Of a stretch of DNA of 64,000 bases, positions 8,063 through 17,400 are shown piece by piece; position 1 is the first letter of the stretch, and every line of letters begins with the position of its first letter. Source of the stretch: Mycolicibacterium flavescens (GTDB lineage Bacteria; Actinomycetota; Actinomycetes; Mycobacteriales; Mycobacteriaceae); assembly GCA_900637135.1 (NCBI GenBank), contig LR134353.1:4278001-4342000 (forward strand), read 5' to 3'. Below the pieces are notes generated by a model. The model searched no databases. It was not told the DNA's origin and saw only the letters and a program-made list of their open reading frames with translations. The translations under genes were made by a program, and so were the position numbers.

Positions 8063-8983
8063 TCAGCCGTCTCCCGTCTGCTGCCGCAGCAAGGCCGCCG
8101 CCCCGACGAGGCCCGCGTCGCCGCCGAGTTCGGCGGGCACCACCTCGATGCCGCGGATGAAGTCCAGCCCGGCGTAGGAGGCGAGTGCTTCCCGGACGGG
8201 GTCGAACAGCAGCGCCCCGGCCTTGGCCACGCCCCCGCCGATCGCGACCCGGTCCAGGTCGCAGACCGCGCCGACCGACGCGATCATCGCGCCCACCGCG
8301 ACTGCACCACGGCGAAACGCGCTCAGCGCCAGGGGATCTCCTGCGTTGGCGGCGTCGGCCAGTTCCTTGGCGTCGGCATCGGCTGGCGCATCCCACCCCT
8401 GCTCCCGTGCCCACTGCGCCATGCGCGGGCCCCCGGCGATGGTCTCGACGCAACCGCGCCCGCCACACGTGCACGGCGCGCCGTCCGGATCGACGACGAT
8501 GTGACCGACGTGGCCCGCGTTACCGGTCCGGCCGTCGTAGGGAGCGCCGTCGAGCACCAGTCCGCCGCCGACACCGGTCGAAACCACCATGCCGAGCAGG
8601 AAGTCGGCGCCGCGGCCCGCACCGCGCCAGTGCTCTCCCATCGCCATGCACAAACCATCGCCGGCGAGTCGCACCGGCGTGCCGACAACTGAAGCCACCC
8701 GCGAGACGATCGGAAACCGTTGCCACGAGCCGATATTGATCGGGCTGACGGTGCCGGCCGACAAGTCGATCGGCCCGGCCGAGGCGATCCCGACACCGCG
8801 GATCCGTCCACCGGCGGTCGCCAACGCCTCGGTGATCAGCGAATCCACCGCGGCCCAGGTCGTTTCCGCATCACCGTCCGGCGTCGGTGATGCGGTCCTG
8901 TGCACCAGCGTGCCCGCACCGTCGACGAGACCGACGGCGATCTTCGTGCCGCCGATATCGAGGGCGAGAGCGAGATCGGCCAT
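8063..8983 (-). CDS. ROK-family sugar kinase
   Basis: The 306-residue ROK kinase has phosphate-binding LALDIGGTKIAVGLVD at the N-terminus, catalytic Asp in NAGHVGHIVVDPDG, and the zinc-binding motif CTCGGRGCVE (ROK signature). The second nucleotide loop is IGGGVAKAG. It likely phosphorylates glucose or a related hexose (homologous position to Rv0650). The start overlaps the upstream gene stop by one base (TGATG), so it is translationally coupled as the third gene of the mannosidase operon. This supports a role in phosphorylating released mannose or glucose. Confidence 0.92.
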   Translation of the reverse strand: MADLALALDIGGTKIAVGLVDGAGTLVHRTASPTPDGDAETTWAAVDSLITEALATAGGRIRGVGIASAGPIDLSAGTVSPINIGSWQRFPIVSRVASVVGTPVRLAGDGLCMAMGEHWRGAGRGADFLLGMVVSTGVGGGLVLDGAPYDGRTGNAGHVGHIVVDPDGAPCTCGGRGCVETIAGGPRMAQWAREQGWDAPADADAKELADAANAGDPLALSAFRRGAVAVGAMIASVGAVCDLDRVAIGGGVAKAGALLFDPVREALASYAGLDFIRGIEVVPAELGGDAGLVGAAALLRQQTGDG

Positions 8984-9549
8984 CAGTGCCGGTGGGTGTT
9001 GTCGGGTTGACGGGGATCGCCGGGATGTTCATAGCCGGGGGCGAGTTCGACGGCCGCCACACACCGGACGTCCAGCCACAGCCGGAAGGCCCGGCGACGC
9101 GCGGCGGCACGCAGATGCGCGGCGACCTCCGCTGTATTGCTGAAGCGCAACGGGTTTCGCTCCTGGTACGACGCCACCTCGTCATCGGCGACGTCGATGC
9201 CCGCCGTCATCTCGGCGAACAAGGCGCGGGCCAGCGGGTCAGCCAGCAGCGAAGCCGCCACGCTGCCGATCTCCATCCGCACGGTCATGTCCGGCAGCAC
9301 CTCGGCCTCGGACGGCGCGCCATCGACGTTCAACCCGCGTGCCGCGGCCTCCGTCGCCACGACGCGCTCGGCAACCAAGAGCTGGGTCAGCCAACGCCGC
9401 AGCTGCCGACCCTCGCTGGTGCCGGGACGCGGCAGCGAGGAGGAAATCCGCGAAGCCCGCAGCGAGGCTTCGCGCGCGTCGACCTCGTCGAGTGACACTG
9501 GCACACCGTCCACCGTCGCCGCGACGCCCGCCCATGCCGACGCGCTCAC
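8983..9549 (-). CDS. DUF7158-like protein (position of Rv0649), SurA-N-like
   Basis: The 188-residue protein carries VDGVPVSLDEVDAREASLRA near the N-terminus, resembling SurA/PpiC N-terminal chaperone segments, then a helical region. The orthologue position in M. tuberculosis has been labelled FabD2, but no malonyl-transferase GHSxG motif is present, so that name is not supported. The GTG at 9549 overlaps the mannosidase stop by four bases (GTGA), giving a coupled start. Function is unknown; co-translation with the mannosidase and ROK kinase is the main clue. Confidence 0.75.
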   Translation of the reverse strand: MSASAWAGVAATVDGVPVSLDEVDAREASLRASRISSSLPRPGTSEGRQLRRWLTQLLVAERVVATEAAARGLNVDGAPSEAEVLPDMTVRMEIGSVAASLLADPLARALFAEMTAGIDVADDEVASYQERNPLRFSNTAEVAAHLRAAARRRAFRLWLDVRCVAAVELAPGYEHPGDPRQPDNTHRH

Positions 9550-12500
9550 CGCACCGTCACCTTCACCGCGGGTGAATAGACGAGTTGTCCGGCGGCGGCC
9601 AATCGGATCAGCGCCCACCATTCGCCCGGTTCGACCCATTCCGGCGGTGCGACGTCAAAGCTGATCTCGGTCGTGCCCCTAGCGGTCAGCTCGACACCGG
9701 ATACTCCCGGTCCCAACCATTCCCACGTGCCCCACGGGCTGATCAGGTGTGCTTCCACCGCCACGTCCGCGCACGCATCGGTACCGACCCTGACCCCGAT
9801 ACGGGACGTCTCACCGGCCACCACGTCGACCGACTCAGGCCCGGCGACGAGCCGCAACAGGGTGTCGTCGGGAGGCGCGTCGACCGCGACGACGCATACG
9901 TCCTCGACCACCTGACGCCACGACGGCGGAATCGAGACATGCGCACCCGTCAACGCGAGTTCGGCGCGTATCGGATACAGCCCCGGTGACACCGCTTTCG
10001 GTGGGGTCACGTTCACGGTGGTGTCGACGTATTCACCCGGAGGCAGCATGAACGGCAGTACGCCGGGTTCTGCGGTCCAGCCGTCCGGACACAGCAGCCG
10101 CACCCGACCGTGCAGAACCTCGTCGTAGCAATCGCTGGCCACGGTGAGACGAAGCTGCACTAAAGAATCCGACGCCATGATGTGCTGCGGGTGCAGGTGG
10201 GCGACGGCCGGCAGCCCGCCAAGCGGTGCCGGACCGCGGTTGTGCAGCCAGTACCTGGCATAGAGCGGCTGGGCCTGCTCCGCCTCCGGCGCGAGGACGG
10301 CATGGTCGGCATGCAGAACCTGCGGCAGATTGAACCGGGCCAACACGGTAGCGACCTCGAAACCGTGCAACGACAGCCCGTCCGGCGTCACCTCCTGCAC
10401 GCGGGGTTGCTCGAGCAGATCCACCCGGACCGCGGCGGACACCCGGCGCAGCCCCGAGGTGACCGTGACTTCGGTTGTGCTGCCGATGGTTTCGACCAGC
10501 CGCATCGCGACCCCGTCAGATGGGTGTACCGGCCGCGCGCTGCCGCTTGCCAGTGGGTTGCCTGCGGCCTTCAGCGCACCGAGCCGCACCGAGCCCGCCG
10601 GCTGAATCTCCAACAACGATCCCGACGGCGGCAGGCCACCCGCCGCTCCTGACTTCTCCGTCACCGCCAGAAGCGGGTTCGAGAACTCGGCGCTGCGAGC
10701 GAAGACGCCTGCCCGGCGCCAGTCGCCGTCCCCCGAGACCAGCGCGTAGTCGAACGTGTGCGTCCAGTGCTGTAACTGGAAGTTGGACCCGTCCGGCGCC
10801 GTGCGGCGCGGCGGATCGATCCACGTGCCCGAGGGCCAACCGGTACACGACCGCATCAAGGAAAGATTCAGCGTGCCATCCGATTCGACGGCAAACCCGG
10901 GCACACCGCGGTTCAGCACCACCACCGTACGGTCCTCGAACGCTTCCATATCGGCAGGCGCCGACTGCTCGACGAGGATCTCGAAGTCGGCCAAGTCGTC
11001 GACCATACCCGCCACCACATCGTCCAGAACCGGGCCCGCGAGAACCAGCACCGGTAGTGCCCGCACATCGCGCAGGTCCGCGCTCGGCACCCACGCCTCC
11101 GCCAGCCGGACGGCCGCAGGCACCCAGACCCTGGCCGCACCGGTCGCATCGAGCTGTCGCTTCACCTCCTCGCGGTACACCGAATCGACGGCTTCGAGAA
11201 TGGTTGTGGTGAACGCGTTTTCGCAAGGACCGCCGAGTGCGATCCGCACATCCGGAAGGTTCGAGTCGACGGCGAGATCACCGTAGCGCGGCCTGTCTGA
11301 GCCGCTGCACGTCGCGGTGACACCGCCGCGCGCAAGCGCAACCATCAGCGGTCGCGCCATCGCGGAATCGCTTTCGGTCGGCATGATCACCTCGGCAACC
11401 GAGACCGCCCGACACCCCTCGCCGACCCGGACCCGCACCGTCGACGACAGCCCGAACCAGCCGTATGCCGGGTTGTCCAGCGTCCACGGATGCGTCGCGG
11501 CGTCGACCGACGTTTCGCGGTCATGTTCGTGCAGCAGCGCGAACCCGCGTCCGATCACCGCGTCACCGACCTCGCTGACCGGCATCGCACCGGGCACCGG
11601 GCACGGCCAGCGCAGCCGCAACAGCTGGTCGGCGCCGGTGAATTCGTTGATCGTGGTCCGGCAGTCGACGCGCGCCACACCGTGCCACAGCGTGAGAACC
11701 TGCGTGTAGCGCAGCACATCGGCGACGACGCCCTCGATGACCAGCCGCTCCCCGAGCGCTCCGCGATAGGCCTGCACCGTGGCAGGCGAGGACGACGAGC
11801 GCGCCACCGGGCCCGTGGGCAGGAGGTGCCACGGCCCCTCACCCGCCTCGGGATGCGCCGGGTACTCGTCGTACACCGCCAACTCGTTGCCGACCTCACC
11901 GTCAGCGATCACCGACCGGCCCGAACCACATTCGACCAACGACTCGACCGCGCCGCCTCGTGACGGATCGACCCGCAACCGGTAATGGTCGTTGCCGATC
12001 TCGTTTCCGCTCACCGGTTCCCACGCCACTGCCGCGCCATCACCGTCCAGGAGCCGGTAGGACTGCCACCCCAGCGACGGCACATCGCGGGCGAGCCAGC
12101 TGACCGTGCGCCCGCCGTGCTCGACGTGAGCGGGCATCTCCTCGCCCGCAGAATCGACGACACGCACAGATTCGACCGCCTTCGGGATGTGAGCGGTGAC
12201 GACGTCGGTGCGCCTGTGCGCGAGGGGATTCCATACGACAACCGGTTTGTCGACGGCTCCCGACAGCACAGCCAGCGCATGGTCACGGGCGGCCCTTCCC
12301 AGCTCCCACGCGTCTCGCCAGCTCGTCAGCAGGTCGAGGTACACCTGGTCGGATTCCGAGCCGGTGATCGCATCGTGGTGCGCGCCGTATGCCAATTGCA
12401 CCCACGCCTTGGCCAGGGCCGCCTGAGGGTACGTGGCACCACCGAGAAGCCCGGCGAACACCGCGAACTTCTCGGCGTCGAGCACGACGTCTTCGGCAGC

Positions 12501-13721
12501 CCGGTTAGCCTGCTTGGTGTCGATGTAGGAGACGTCTTTGCCGGTGTAGATCGGGTTCATGTCCCGGGTCTGCGGCGACGCCTGAACACCGGCCTCGGCG
12601 AGTTCGGCGCGGACCGCGGCGAAGAACTGGCTGGGTATCGCGCAGATGAACCGCGGCCAGGTGTAGCGGGCGTTCCAATCTCGATGAATATCGGTGACCC
12701 ACTTGTTCGGTGGCGTGTAGTCGGTGCCGACGGGCAGGAGCACATTGCGAGTCAGCGCCACCTTCTTCAACGACGTGAACAGTTGATAGGTCTCGGCTTC
12801 GGCGTCCGCCAGCGTCGGCGCCGAATCCATCCACCAACCGGCCGCGTAGTGAGCAGGCATGTAATGCGTCAGCAACCCGCGGCCGGACGGGGATAGCCAG
12901 TCGAATTCACTGCTGAACTGCATGCGCTGTGGGTCGCCGCCGCCGGCCATCGGGCCCCACTGATGGTGCGGGCCGCGGGCCCATGAACTCGACGTCAGCC
13001 CCGCATCAGCGGCCATCCCCGGAAACTGCGGGTCGTGGCCGAACTCGTCGAGCTGCCAGGCCGTCGCCGGGTCGGCTCCGAGTACGTCGCACTGAAACCC
13101 GATGCCGTGCACGAAGTTCCGGATGGTCGTCTCGGGACTGGTGAGGTTGGTGTTCGGCTCGTTGTACGTTCCGCCCATGATCTCGACGCGGCCCTCGGCG
13201 ATGAAACGGCGCAGATCGTCGCGATCCTCGGGGTGGGTGTCCCAGAACGGTTTGAGGTAGTCGACCTCGGCCAGCACGAACTTGTATTCCGGTTCCCTGC
13301 GGGCCATTTCGAGATGAGCGCTGACCAGATCGAAGCCGTTGGTCTGGCGGCACCGGCCCGGCGGGTCCTCGCTCCACACACTGGTGTAGGCGGCCTGCGT
13401 GTTCCACCACACCGGGTCGTAATGAAAGTGGCTGATCATGTACATCGTCCAGCCGGGTTCGGCGACGGTGAAGACGAACGGCGTGATGCCGTCGCCCGTG
13501 ACGACCTGCGCCGGCCGCTGCTCACCGGGGACCGGGTCGATGACGGTGACCGCCACCTCCACGGTGCCGTCGCCGACCGCCGCTCGCGCGTGGCCCGCCA
13601 GCCCGTCGCCGTCGACGCGCACCTCGCCGGCCCCATCGGTGTAGGTCACCCGCACGATCTGCGACAGCGCGTCCGCGGGCCCGACGAACAGATCCGTCGA
13701 CTCCGCCGAAATGACCCGCAC
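9546..13721 (-). CDS. GH38-family alpha-mannosidase
   Basis: This 1391-residue cytoplasmic protein has the GH38 zinc-site motif SHFHYDPVWW near residue 97 and the nucleophile motif WQLDEFGHDPQFP with the catalytic Asp. A long beta-sandwich C-terminal region ends in a domain resembling NEW3/CARDB-like folds. No signal peptide is seen. It would hydrolyse alpha-mannosides, plausibly from mannosylated lipids or glycan turnover. It is the first gene of an operon with the DUF7158-like and ROK genes. The GTG at 13721 has GTAGGG about 7 nt upstream; a TTG two codons earlier is too close to that site. Confidence 0.9.
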   Translation of the reverse strand: MRVISAESTDLFVGPADALSQIVRVTYTDGAGEVRVDGDGLAGHARAAVGDGTVEVAVTVIDPVPGEQRPAQVVTGDGITPFVFTVAEPGWTMYMISHFHYDPVWWNTQAAYTSVWSEDPPGRCRQTNGFDLVSAHLEMARREPEYKFVLAEVDYLKPFWDTHPEDRDDLRRFIAEGRVEIMGGTYNEPNTNLTSPETTIRNFVHGIGFQCDVLGADPATAWQLDEFGHDPQFPGMAADAGLTSSSWARGPHHQWGPMAGGGDPQRMQFSSEFDWLSPSGRGLLTHYMPAHYAAGWWMDSAPTLADAEAETYQLFTSLKKVALTRNVLLPVGTDYTPPNKWVTDIHRDWNARYTWPRFICAIPSQFFAAVRAELAEAGVQASPQTRDMNPIYTGKDVSYIDTKQANRAAEDVVLDAEKFAVFAGLLGGATYPQAALAKAWVQLAYGAHHDAITGSESDQVYLDLLTSWRDAWELGRAARDHALAVLSGAVDKPVVVWNPLAHRRTDVVTAHIPKAVESVRVVDSAGEEMPAHVEHGGRTVSWLARDVPSLGWQSYRLLDGDGAAVAWEPVSGNEIGNDHYRLRVDPSRGGAVESLVECGSGRSVIADGEVGNELAVYDEYPAHPEAGEGPWHLLPTGPVARSSSSPATVQAYRGALGERLVIEGVVADVLRYTQVLTLWHGVARVDCRTTINEFTGADQLLRLRWPCPVPGAMPVSEVGDAVIGRGFALLHEHDRETSVDAATHPWTLDNPAYGWFGLSSTVRVRVGEGCRAVSVAEVIMPTESDSAMARPLMVALARGGVTATCSGSDRPRYGDLAVDSNLPDVRIALGGPCENAFTTTILEAVDSVYREEVKRQLDATGAARVWVPAAVRLAEAWVPSADLRDVRALPVLVLAGPVLDDVVAGMVDDLADFEILVEQSAPADMEAFEDRTVVVLNRGVPGFAVESDGTLNLSLMRSCTGWPSGTWIDPPRRTAPDGSNFQLQHWTHTFDYALVSGDGDWRRAGVFARSAEFSNPLLAVTEKSGAAGGLPPSGSLLEIQPAGSVRLGALKAAGNPLASGSARPVHPSDGVAMRLVETIGSTTEVTVTSGLRRVSAAVRVDLLEQPRVQEVTPDGLSLHGFEVATVLARFNLPQVLHADHAVLAPEAEQAQPLYARYWLHNRGPAPLGGLPAVAHLHPQHIMASDSLVQLRLTVASDCYDEVLHGRVRLLCPDGWTAEPGVLPFMLPPGEYVDTTVNVTPPKAVSPGLYPIRAELALTGAHVSIPPSWRQVVEDVCVVAVDAPPDDTLLRLVAGPESVDVVAGETSRIGVRVGTDACADVAVEAHLISPWGTWEWLGPGVSGVELTARGTTEISFDVAPPEWVEPGEWWALIRLAAAGQLVYSPAVKVTVR

Positions 13722-13769
13722 AACCAAACCCTACGGCGGTTTCGGTCGACGGTCGGCGCAGCTGAGAAA

Positions 13770-14543
13770 TCAGGCGCGGGTGATGTCGACGACGAGTGCG
13801 CGGTGGTCCGAGATCGGAAGCGAAGGCGCGCAGCACCGCTGCACCCGCAGGCCACTGTCGTCGGTGACGATGTGGTCGAGTTGACGGTCGGGCTCATCGG
13901 CCGGGAACGTGACCGCCGAGGCGAGCGGTCGCAGGCGGGTCCAGCGATGAATCGTTTGCGGCACCATGTTCAGATCACCCATCAGCACTCGCGGCGACGG
14001 GAAGCCGCGCATGTCACGCAGAAGTCGGCGCAGCTGCATCCGATTCCACCCCGGCACGAACGACAGATGGGTGTTGGCGACGGTCAGAGGCCCCAGCGGA
14101 GTGTTCAACTGGCCGACGACCGCCGCGCGCGGCTCCTCGTTGACGACCTTCACCCGGTTCGGTCCCGGCAGATACATCGGAAACGGCACCGGAATCCGCG
14201 GCAGCCGCAGCACCTGCCACGACTCGGCGGGAAACCGCGACAGCAGCGCGATGCCGTAGGCGGCGGTCCCCGGCTGTTCGTCGCCGGTGGCCGCCATCCA
14301 CGTGGCACCGGGTGTGCCGGAGATCGCCGCCACGAACCGGTGGCTCACCGCACCCATCGCTTCGGCGGCGACCGCGGTCAGGTCGGCCATCCCCGAGCGC
14401 GGCTGGTCGAGGTCGACCTCCTGCAGGGCCAGAATGTCGGCGTCGAGTTCCCGGACGGCCTCCACGAGGCGGTCTCGGTGAACGAGCCCGTCGTGCACAC
14501 TGCGCCCGTGCAAGATGTTGAAGGTGGCCATCCGCATCTGCAT
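13770..14543 (-). CDS. Endonuclease/exonuclease/phosphatase (EEP) family protein
   Basis: The 257-residue protein has the full EEP fold motif set: MATFNILHG, ILALQEVD (metal-binding Glu), NTHLSFVPG, MGDLNM (Asp-x-Asn) and ISDHRALVVDI (catalytic Asp-His). No signal peptide is present. The substrate may be a phosphodiester of nucleic acid, phosphoinositide or sphingomyelin type and cannot be decided. It is divergent from the nucleotidyltransferase gene with only 18 bp between starts, so their promoters overlap or transcripts are leaderless. Confidence 0.88.
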   Translation of the reverse strand: MQMRMATFNILHGRSVHDGLVHRDRLVEAVRELDADILALQEVDLDQPRSGMADLTAVAAEAMGAVSHRFVAAISGTPGATWMAATGDEQPGTAAYGIALLSRFPAESWQVLRLPRIPVPFPMYLPGPNRVKVVNEEPRAAVVGQLNTPLGPLTVANTHLSFVPGWNRMQLRRLLRDMRGFPSPRVLMGDLNMVPQTIHRWTRLRPLASAVTFPADEPDRQLDHIVTDDSGLRVQRCCAPSLPISDHRALVVDITRA

Positions 14544-14561
14544 GGGTACTAGCTACCCACA

Positions 14562-15149
14562 ATGGCTGCTAGCCCATCAGTCGGCCCCAGGAGAGTAGTG
14601 CCCCAGAGAAACGATGATCTGCGCGACGCGCTCAAACGCGCGGCGTCGGCGCTGCGCGCCCAGGGCCCCGATTTCGCTCTCGGCGGCAGCTACGCGCTGT
14701 GGGTGTTCGGTGGTCCAGAACCCGTGCACGACGTAGATTTCGTGGTCGCCGAGCCCGACACCGAGAAGGCCGCGGCGACGCTGGAGGAGGCGGGTTTCCG
14801 GGTCGAGCGCACTCCTGAGGACTGGTTGTTCAAGGCGTGCGTCGAGGACGACTTCGTCATCGACGTGCTGCACCGGCTCAACGGCGTTCCGGTCGACAAG
14901 GAAACGATCCTGGCGGCCGAGGAGTACGACGTGCTCGCGATCCGGATGCGCGTGCTGGCGCCCACCGAGGTCATGCGCGAGAAGCTTAACTCCCTCAACG
15001 AACACCATTGCGACTTCGCCGCACTGCTTCCCGCGGTGCGAGCGGTCCGCGAACAACTGGACTGGGAGCAACTTCGCGCCGAGACCGCCGACAACCCGTT
15101 CGCATCAGCATTCCTGATGCTGGCCGACCGCCTCGAGCTCACCGGCTGA
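14562..15149 (+). CDS. Nucleotidyltransferase-fold protein (AbiEii/MenT-like)
   Basis: The 195-residue protein shows the minimal nucleotidyltransferase signature GGSYALWVFG followed by HDVDFVV (metal-binding Asp pair), then a helical C-terminal half. Such stand-alone proteins occur both as toxins and as cellular nucleotidyltransferases; no antitoxin gene adjoins it. A GTG at 14598 preceded by AGGAGAG is an alternative start giving 183 residues. The 3' end overlaps the convergent WYL regulator gene by 11 bp. Confidence 0.8.
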   Translation: MAASPSVGPRRVVPQRNDDLRDALKRAASALRAQGPDFALGGSYALWVFGGPEPVHDVDFVVAEPDTEKAAATLEEAGFRVERTPEDWLFKACVEDDFVIDVLHRLNGVPVDKETILAAEEYDVLAIRMRVLAPTEVMREKLNSLNEHHCDFAALLPAVRAVREQLDWEQLRAETADNPFASAFLMLADRLELTG

Positions 15150-16098
15150 CGCTTCGTCGCAGCCGCTTCGAGACCGCCTCCACGGCCTGTATCACCTCCG
15201 GCGGTGAGAGCACCCGGAAATCGCATCCGACCGTCGCGAAGTAGAGCACCATACGTTCGGGGTCGTCGGCACCGGCCGTGACGACGCATGCGTGCGGACC
15301 GTCGGGTTCGATCGTCGCCGATGACGGTGAGAAATGCTGGGCGACAACATCTTCCGGGGCGTCGAAGTGGACGCGCGCGACGTAACGGTACGGTGAGCTG
15401 CTGATCGACCGCCGCACGTACGTCGCCGCGTCGGGCGCCTCGCGGGGCACGAAGGTGCTGCCTTGGGCGCGCACGTCGTTCATCCGGTCCAGCCGCAGAC
15501 TGCGCCAGTCCTGCTTGTCGCGGTCGAAGGCCAGCAGGTACCAGCGCCGGCCGGTGGTGACCAGCTGATAGGGCTCGAGCCGGCGCTGGGTCGCGTTGCC
15601 GCGGATGTCGACGACGTAGCCGGCGGCCACGTGCTCGTGGTCGCGGCAGGCCCGCGCGAGGGCCATCAGAACGTCGGGTTCGACCGGTGTATCGGAGGTC
15701 GGGGCCATCAGCGTGACGGTAGATTCGTGCACCGCGGCCACCTGCGACCGCAGCTTGGACGGCATCACCTGATCGAGCTTGCTCAGTGCCCGCAGCGCCG
15801 ATTCGCCGACGCCCGCCACTGTTCCGCCCGCGGCCAGGCGCAGGCATACGGCCATCGCGACGGCCTCGTCGGGGTCGAGCAGCAACGGCGGCAACGCCGC
15901 ACCGGCGCCGAGTTGATAGCCGCCGCCGTGGCCCTTGCTGGCGTGGACGGGGTATCCGAGGTCGCGTAGCCGTTCGATGTCGCGACGCACGCTGCGAGTG
16001 GTGACCCCCAACCGTTCAGCGAGGCCCTCACCAGTCCACACCCGCCGCGACTGCAGCAGGCCCAGCAGCTGCAGTATCCGGCTCGTCGTCTCCGACAC
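15139..16098 (-). CDS. WYL-domain transcriptional regulator (DeoR-type HTH)
   Basis: The 319-residue protein has an N-terminal winged HTH (SRILQLLGLLQSRRVWTGEGLAERLGVTTRSVRRDIERL), a central WYL domain (YQLVTTGRRWYLLAFD, then WRSLRLDRM) and a C-terminal WCX extension. WYL regulators bind nucleic-acid or nucleotide ligands and often repress adjacent DinB or VOC genes. It is divergent from two DinB genes, and a palindrome (GGAC-N7-GTCC) lies 23 bp from each start, consistent with autoregulation and control of the DinB operon. Confidence 0.92.
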   Translation of the reverse strand: MSETTSRILQLLGLLQSRRVWTGEGLAERLGVTTRSVRRDIERLRDLGYPVHASKGHGGGYQLGAGAALPPLLLDPDEAVAMAVCLRLAAGGTVAGVGESALRALSKLDQVMPSKLRSQVAAVHESTVTLMAPTSDTPVEPDVLMALARACRDHEHVAAGYVVDIRGNATQRRLEPYQLVTTGRRWYLLAFDRDKQDWRSLRLDRMNDVRAQGSTFVPREAPDAATYVRRSISSSPYRYVARVHFDAPEDVVAQHFSPSSATIEPDGPHACVVTAGADDPERMVLYFATVGCDFRVLSPPEVIQAVEAVSKRLRRSVSR

Positions 16099-16120
16099 AG
16101 CCGAAGAGTGTCACAGATTC

Positions 16121-16136
16121 AGGACTGTTTCTGTCC
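16121..16136. promoter_or_regulatory. Candidate WYL operator 1
   Basis: AGGACTGTTTCTGTCC contains a GGAC-N7-GTCC palindrome, 22 bp upstream of the WYL regulator start. It matches the site at 16201. Confidence 0.6.
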
Positions 16137-16200
16137 GCTGATCGCAACGGCTTGCAAATTCCGTGCCTCGCGCCGGTAGCACACGAATCGCTGGAGATTT

Positions 16201-16216
16201 AGGACCGGAACTGTCC
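16201..16216. promoter_or_regulatory. Candidate WYL operator 2
   Basis: AGGACCGGAACTGTCC is the second GGAC-N7-GTCC palindrome, 23 bp upstream of the first DinB gene. It is placed as a near mirror image of operator 1. Confidence 0.6.
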
Positions 16217-16239
16217 TAAGGTTCTGCCACGCTATCGAC

Positions 16240-16776
16240 ATGAGTACGACAGCGAGGATCACCGACGAGTTGGCCGAGCAGACCGACTTCCACTGGACCA
16301 ACTTCCTGCGCCCCCGGTTCCAGGGGCTCACCGACGACGAGTACTTCTGGCAACCGGTTCCGGACTGCTGGACCGTCCACCCGGACGGATCGATCGACTT
16401 CGACTATCCCGAACCGGCCCCGGCACCGTTCACGACGATCGCCTGGCGCCTCGCGCACGTCATCGTCGGCGTGTTCGCGATGCGCAACCACAGCCACTTC
16501 GGCGCCCCGTACGCCGACTACCAGTCCTGGCGGTACGCCACCGACGCCGCGACGGCGCTGCGACAGCTCGACGAGCAGTACCAAACCTGGATCGGCGGGG
16601 TGCGCGGGTTGTGCGACGAGGACCTGAACCGACCGTGCGGGCCCGCAGAAGGCCCCTACGCCGACCATCCGCTCATCGCGCTCGTCCTACACATCAATCG
16701 CGAGTTCATCCACCACGGCGCCGAAATCGCTTGCCTCCGAGACCTGTACGCCCACACCAACCCGAAGGGAAACTGA
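16240..16776 (+). CDS. DinB-superfamily protein
   Basis: The 178-residue four-helix-bundle protein has DinB/YfiT features: FHWTNFLRPRFQGL, IAWRLAHVIVGVFAMRNH (first metal His) and INREFIHHGAEIACLRDLY (HHxxE-type ending with His ligands). Such proteins are putative metal-dependent thiol transferases, in actinobacteria often linked to mycothiol. It is divergent from the WYL regulator and two bp upstream of a second DinB gene. Confidence 0.85.
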   Translation: MSTTARITDELAEQTDFHWTNFLRPRFQGLTDDEYFWQPVPDCWTVHPDGSIDFDYPEPAPAPFTTIAWRLAHVIVGVFAMRNHSHFGAPYADYQSWRYATDAATALRQLDEQYQTWIGGVRGLCDEDLNRPCGPAEGPYADHPLIALVLHINREFIHHGAEIACLRDLYAHTNPKGN

Positions 16777-16778
16777 AG

Positions 16779-17390
16779 ATGCCCGCTATGCCCCCACCTG
16801 TCGCCGACGAGCGCCAGGGTCTGCGCGAGTACGTGGCCGCCCAGCAGTACGCCTTCCGCGCCGTGGCGTTCGGCTTGACCGACGAACAAGCGCGGTCGAC
16901 ACCGTCGGTCAGCGCGCTGTCGATCGGCGGCTTGATCAAACACGTCACCAACTGCCAACGCGGGTGGATGCAGCGGGTCGCGGCCGCTCCCGAGCCGACC
17001 GAGAGCGACCGACGGCCGATGGAGGACCAGCAGGCCGACTATCAGGGCGAGTTCATCATGGGCGAGGACGAAACCCTCGCCGGCATCCTGACCAGGTTCG
17101 ACGAGCAGAACGCCGAGACACTCCGATTGGTCGAGACCGCCGACCTGAACGCAGCGGTGCCGATCCCGCCGCATGTGCCCTGGTTTCCAAAGGACGTGTC
17201 GGCATGGTCGGTGCGCTGGGTGATCTTGCACATGATCGAGGAGCTGGCCCGGCACGCCGGGCAGGCCGATATCATCCGCGAAACCATCGACGGTGCAACG
17301 CTTTACGAGCTACTCGCCGGTCTTGAAGACTGGGAACCGACGCCGTGGCTGACGCCGTGGGGCAAGGAACCGGTCGCCGGGAAGGTGTAG
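16779..17390 (+). CDS. DinB-family (DUF664) protein
   Basis: The 203-residue protein has a DUF664-type layout: LREYVAAQQYAFRAVAFGL, then GGLIKHVTNCQRGWMQRV (first His), and VRWVILHMIEELARHAGQADIIRETIDG containing the His-x3-Glu-x3-His motif. It is probably a metal-dependent transferase using mycothiol or another low-molecular-weight thiol. The start is set by GAAGGGAAACTGAAG just upstream, two bases after the previous stop. It is the second gene of the putative WYL-controlled operon, followed 10 bp later by an alpha/beta hydrolase. Confidence 0.87.
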   Translation: MPAMPPPVADERQGLREYVAAQQYAFRAVAFGLTDEQARSTPSVSALSIGGLIKHVTNCQRGWMQRVAAAPEPTESDRRPMEDQQADYQGEFIMGEDETLAGILTRFDEQNAETLRLVETADLNAAVPIPPHVPWFPKDVSAWSVRWVILHMIEELARHAGQADIIRETIDGATLYELLAGLEDWEPTPWLTPWGKEPVAGKV

Positions 17391-17400
17391 AAAGCTGGGC

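Noticed and set aside
13035..14552. A plus-strand frame of about 505 codons
   Set aside because: It is antisense to the mannosidase and EEP genes and shows no family signature.
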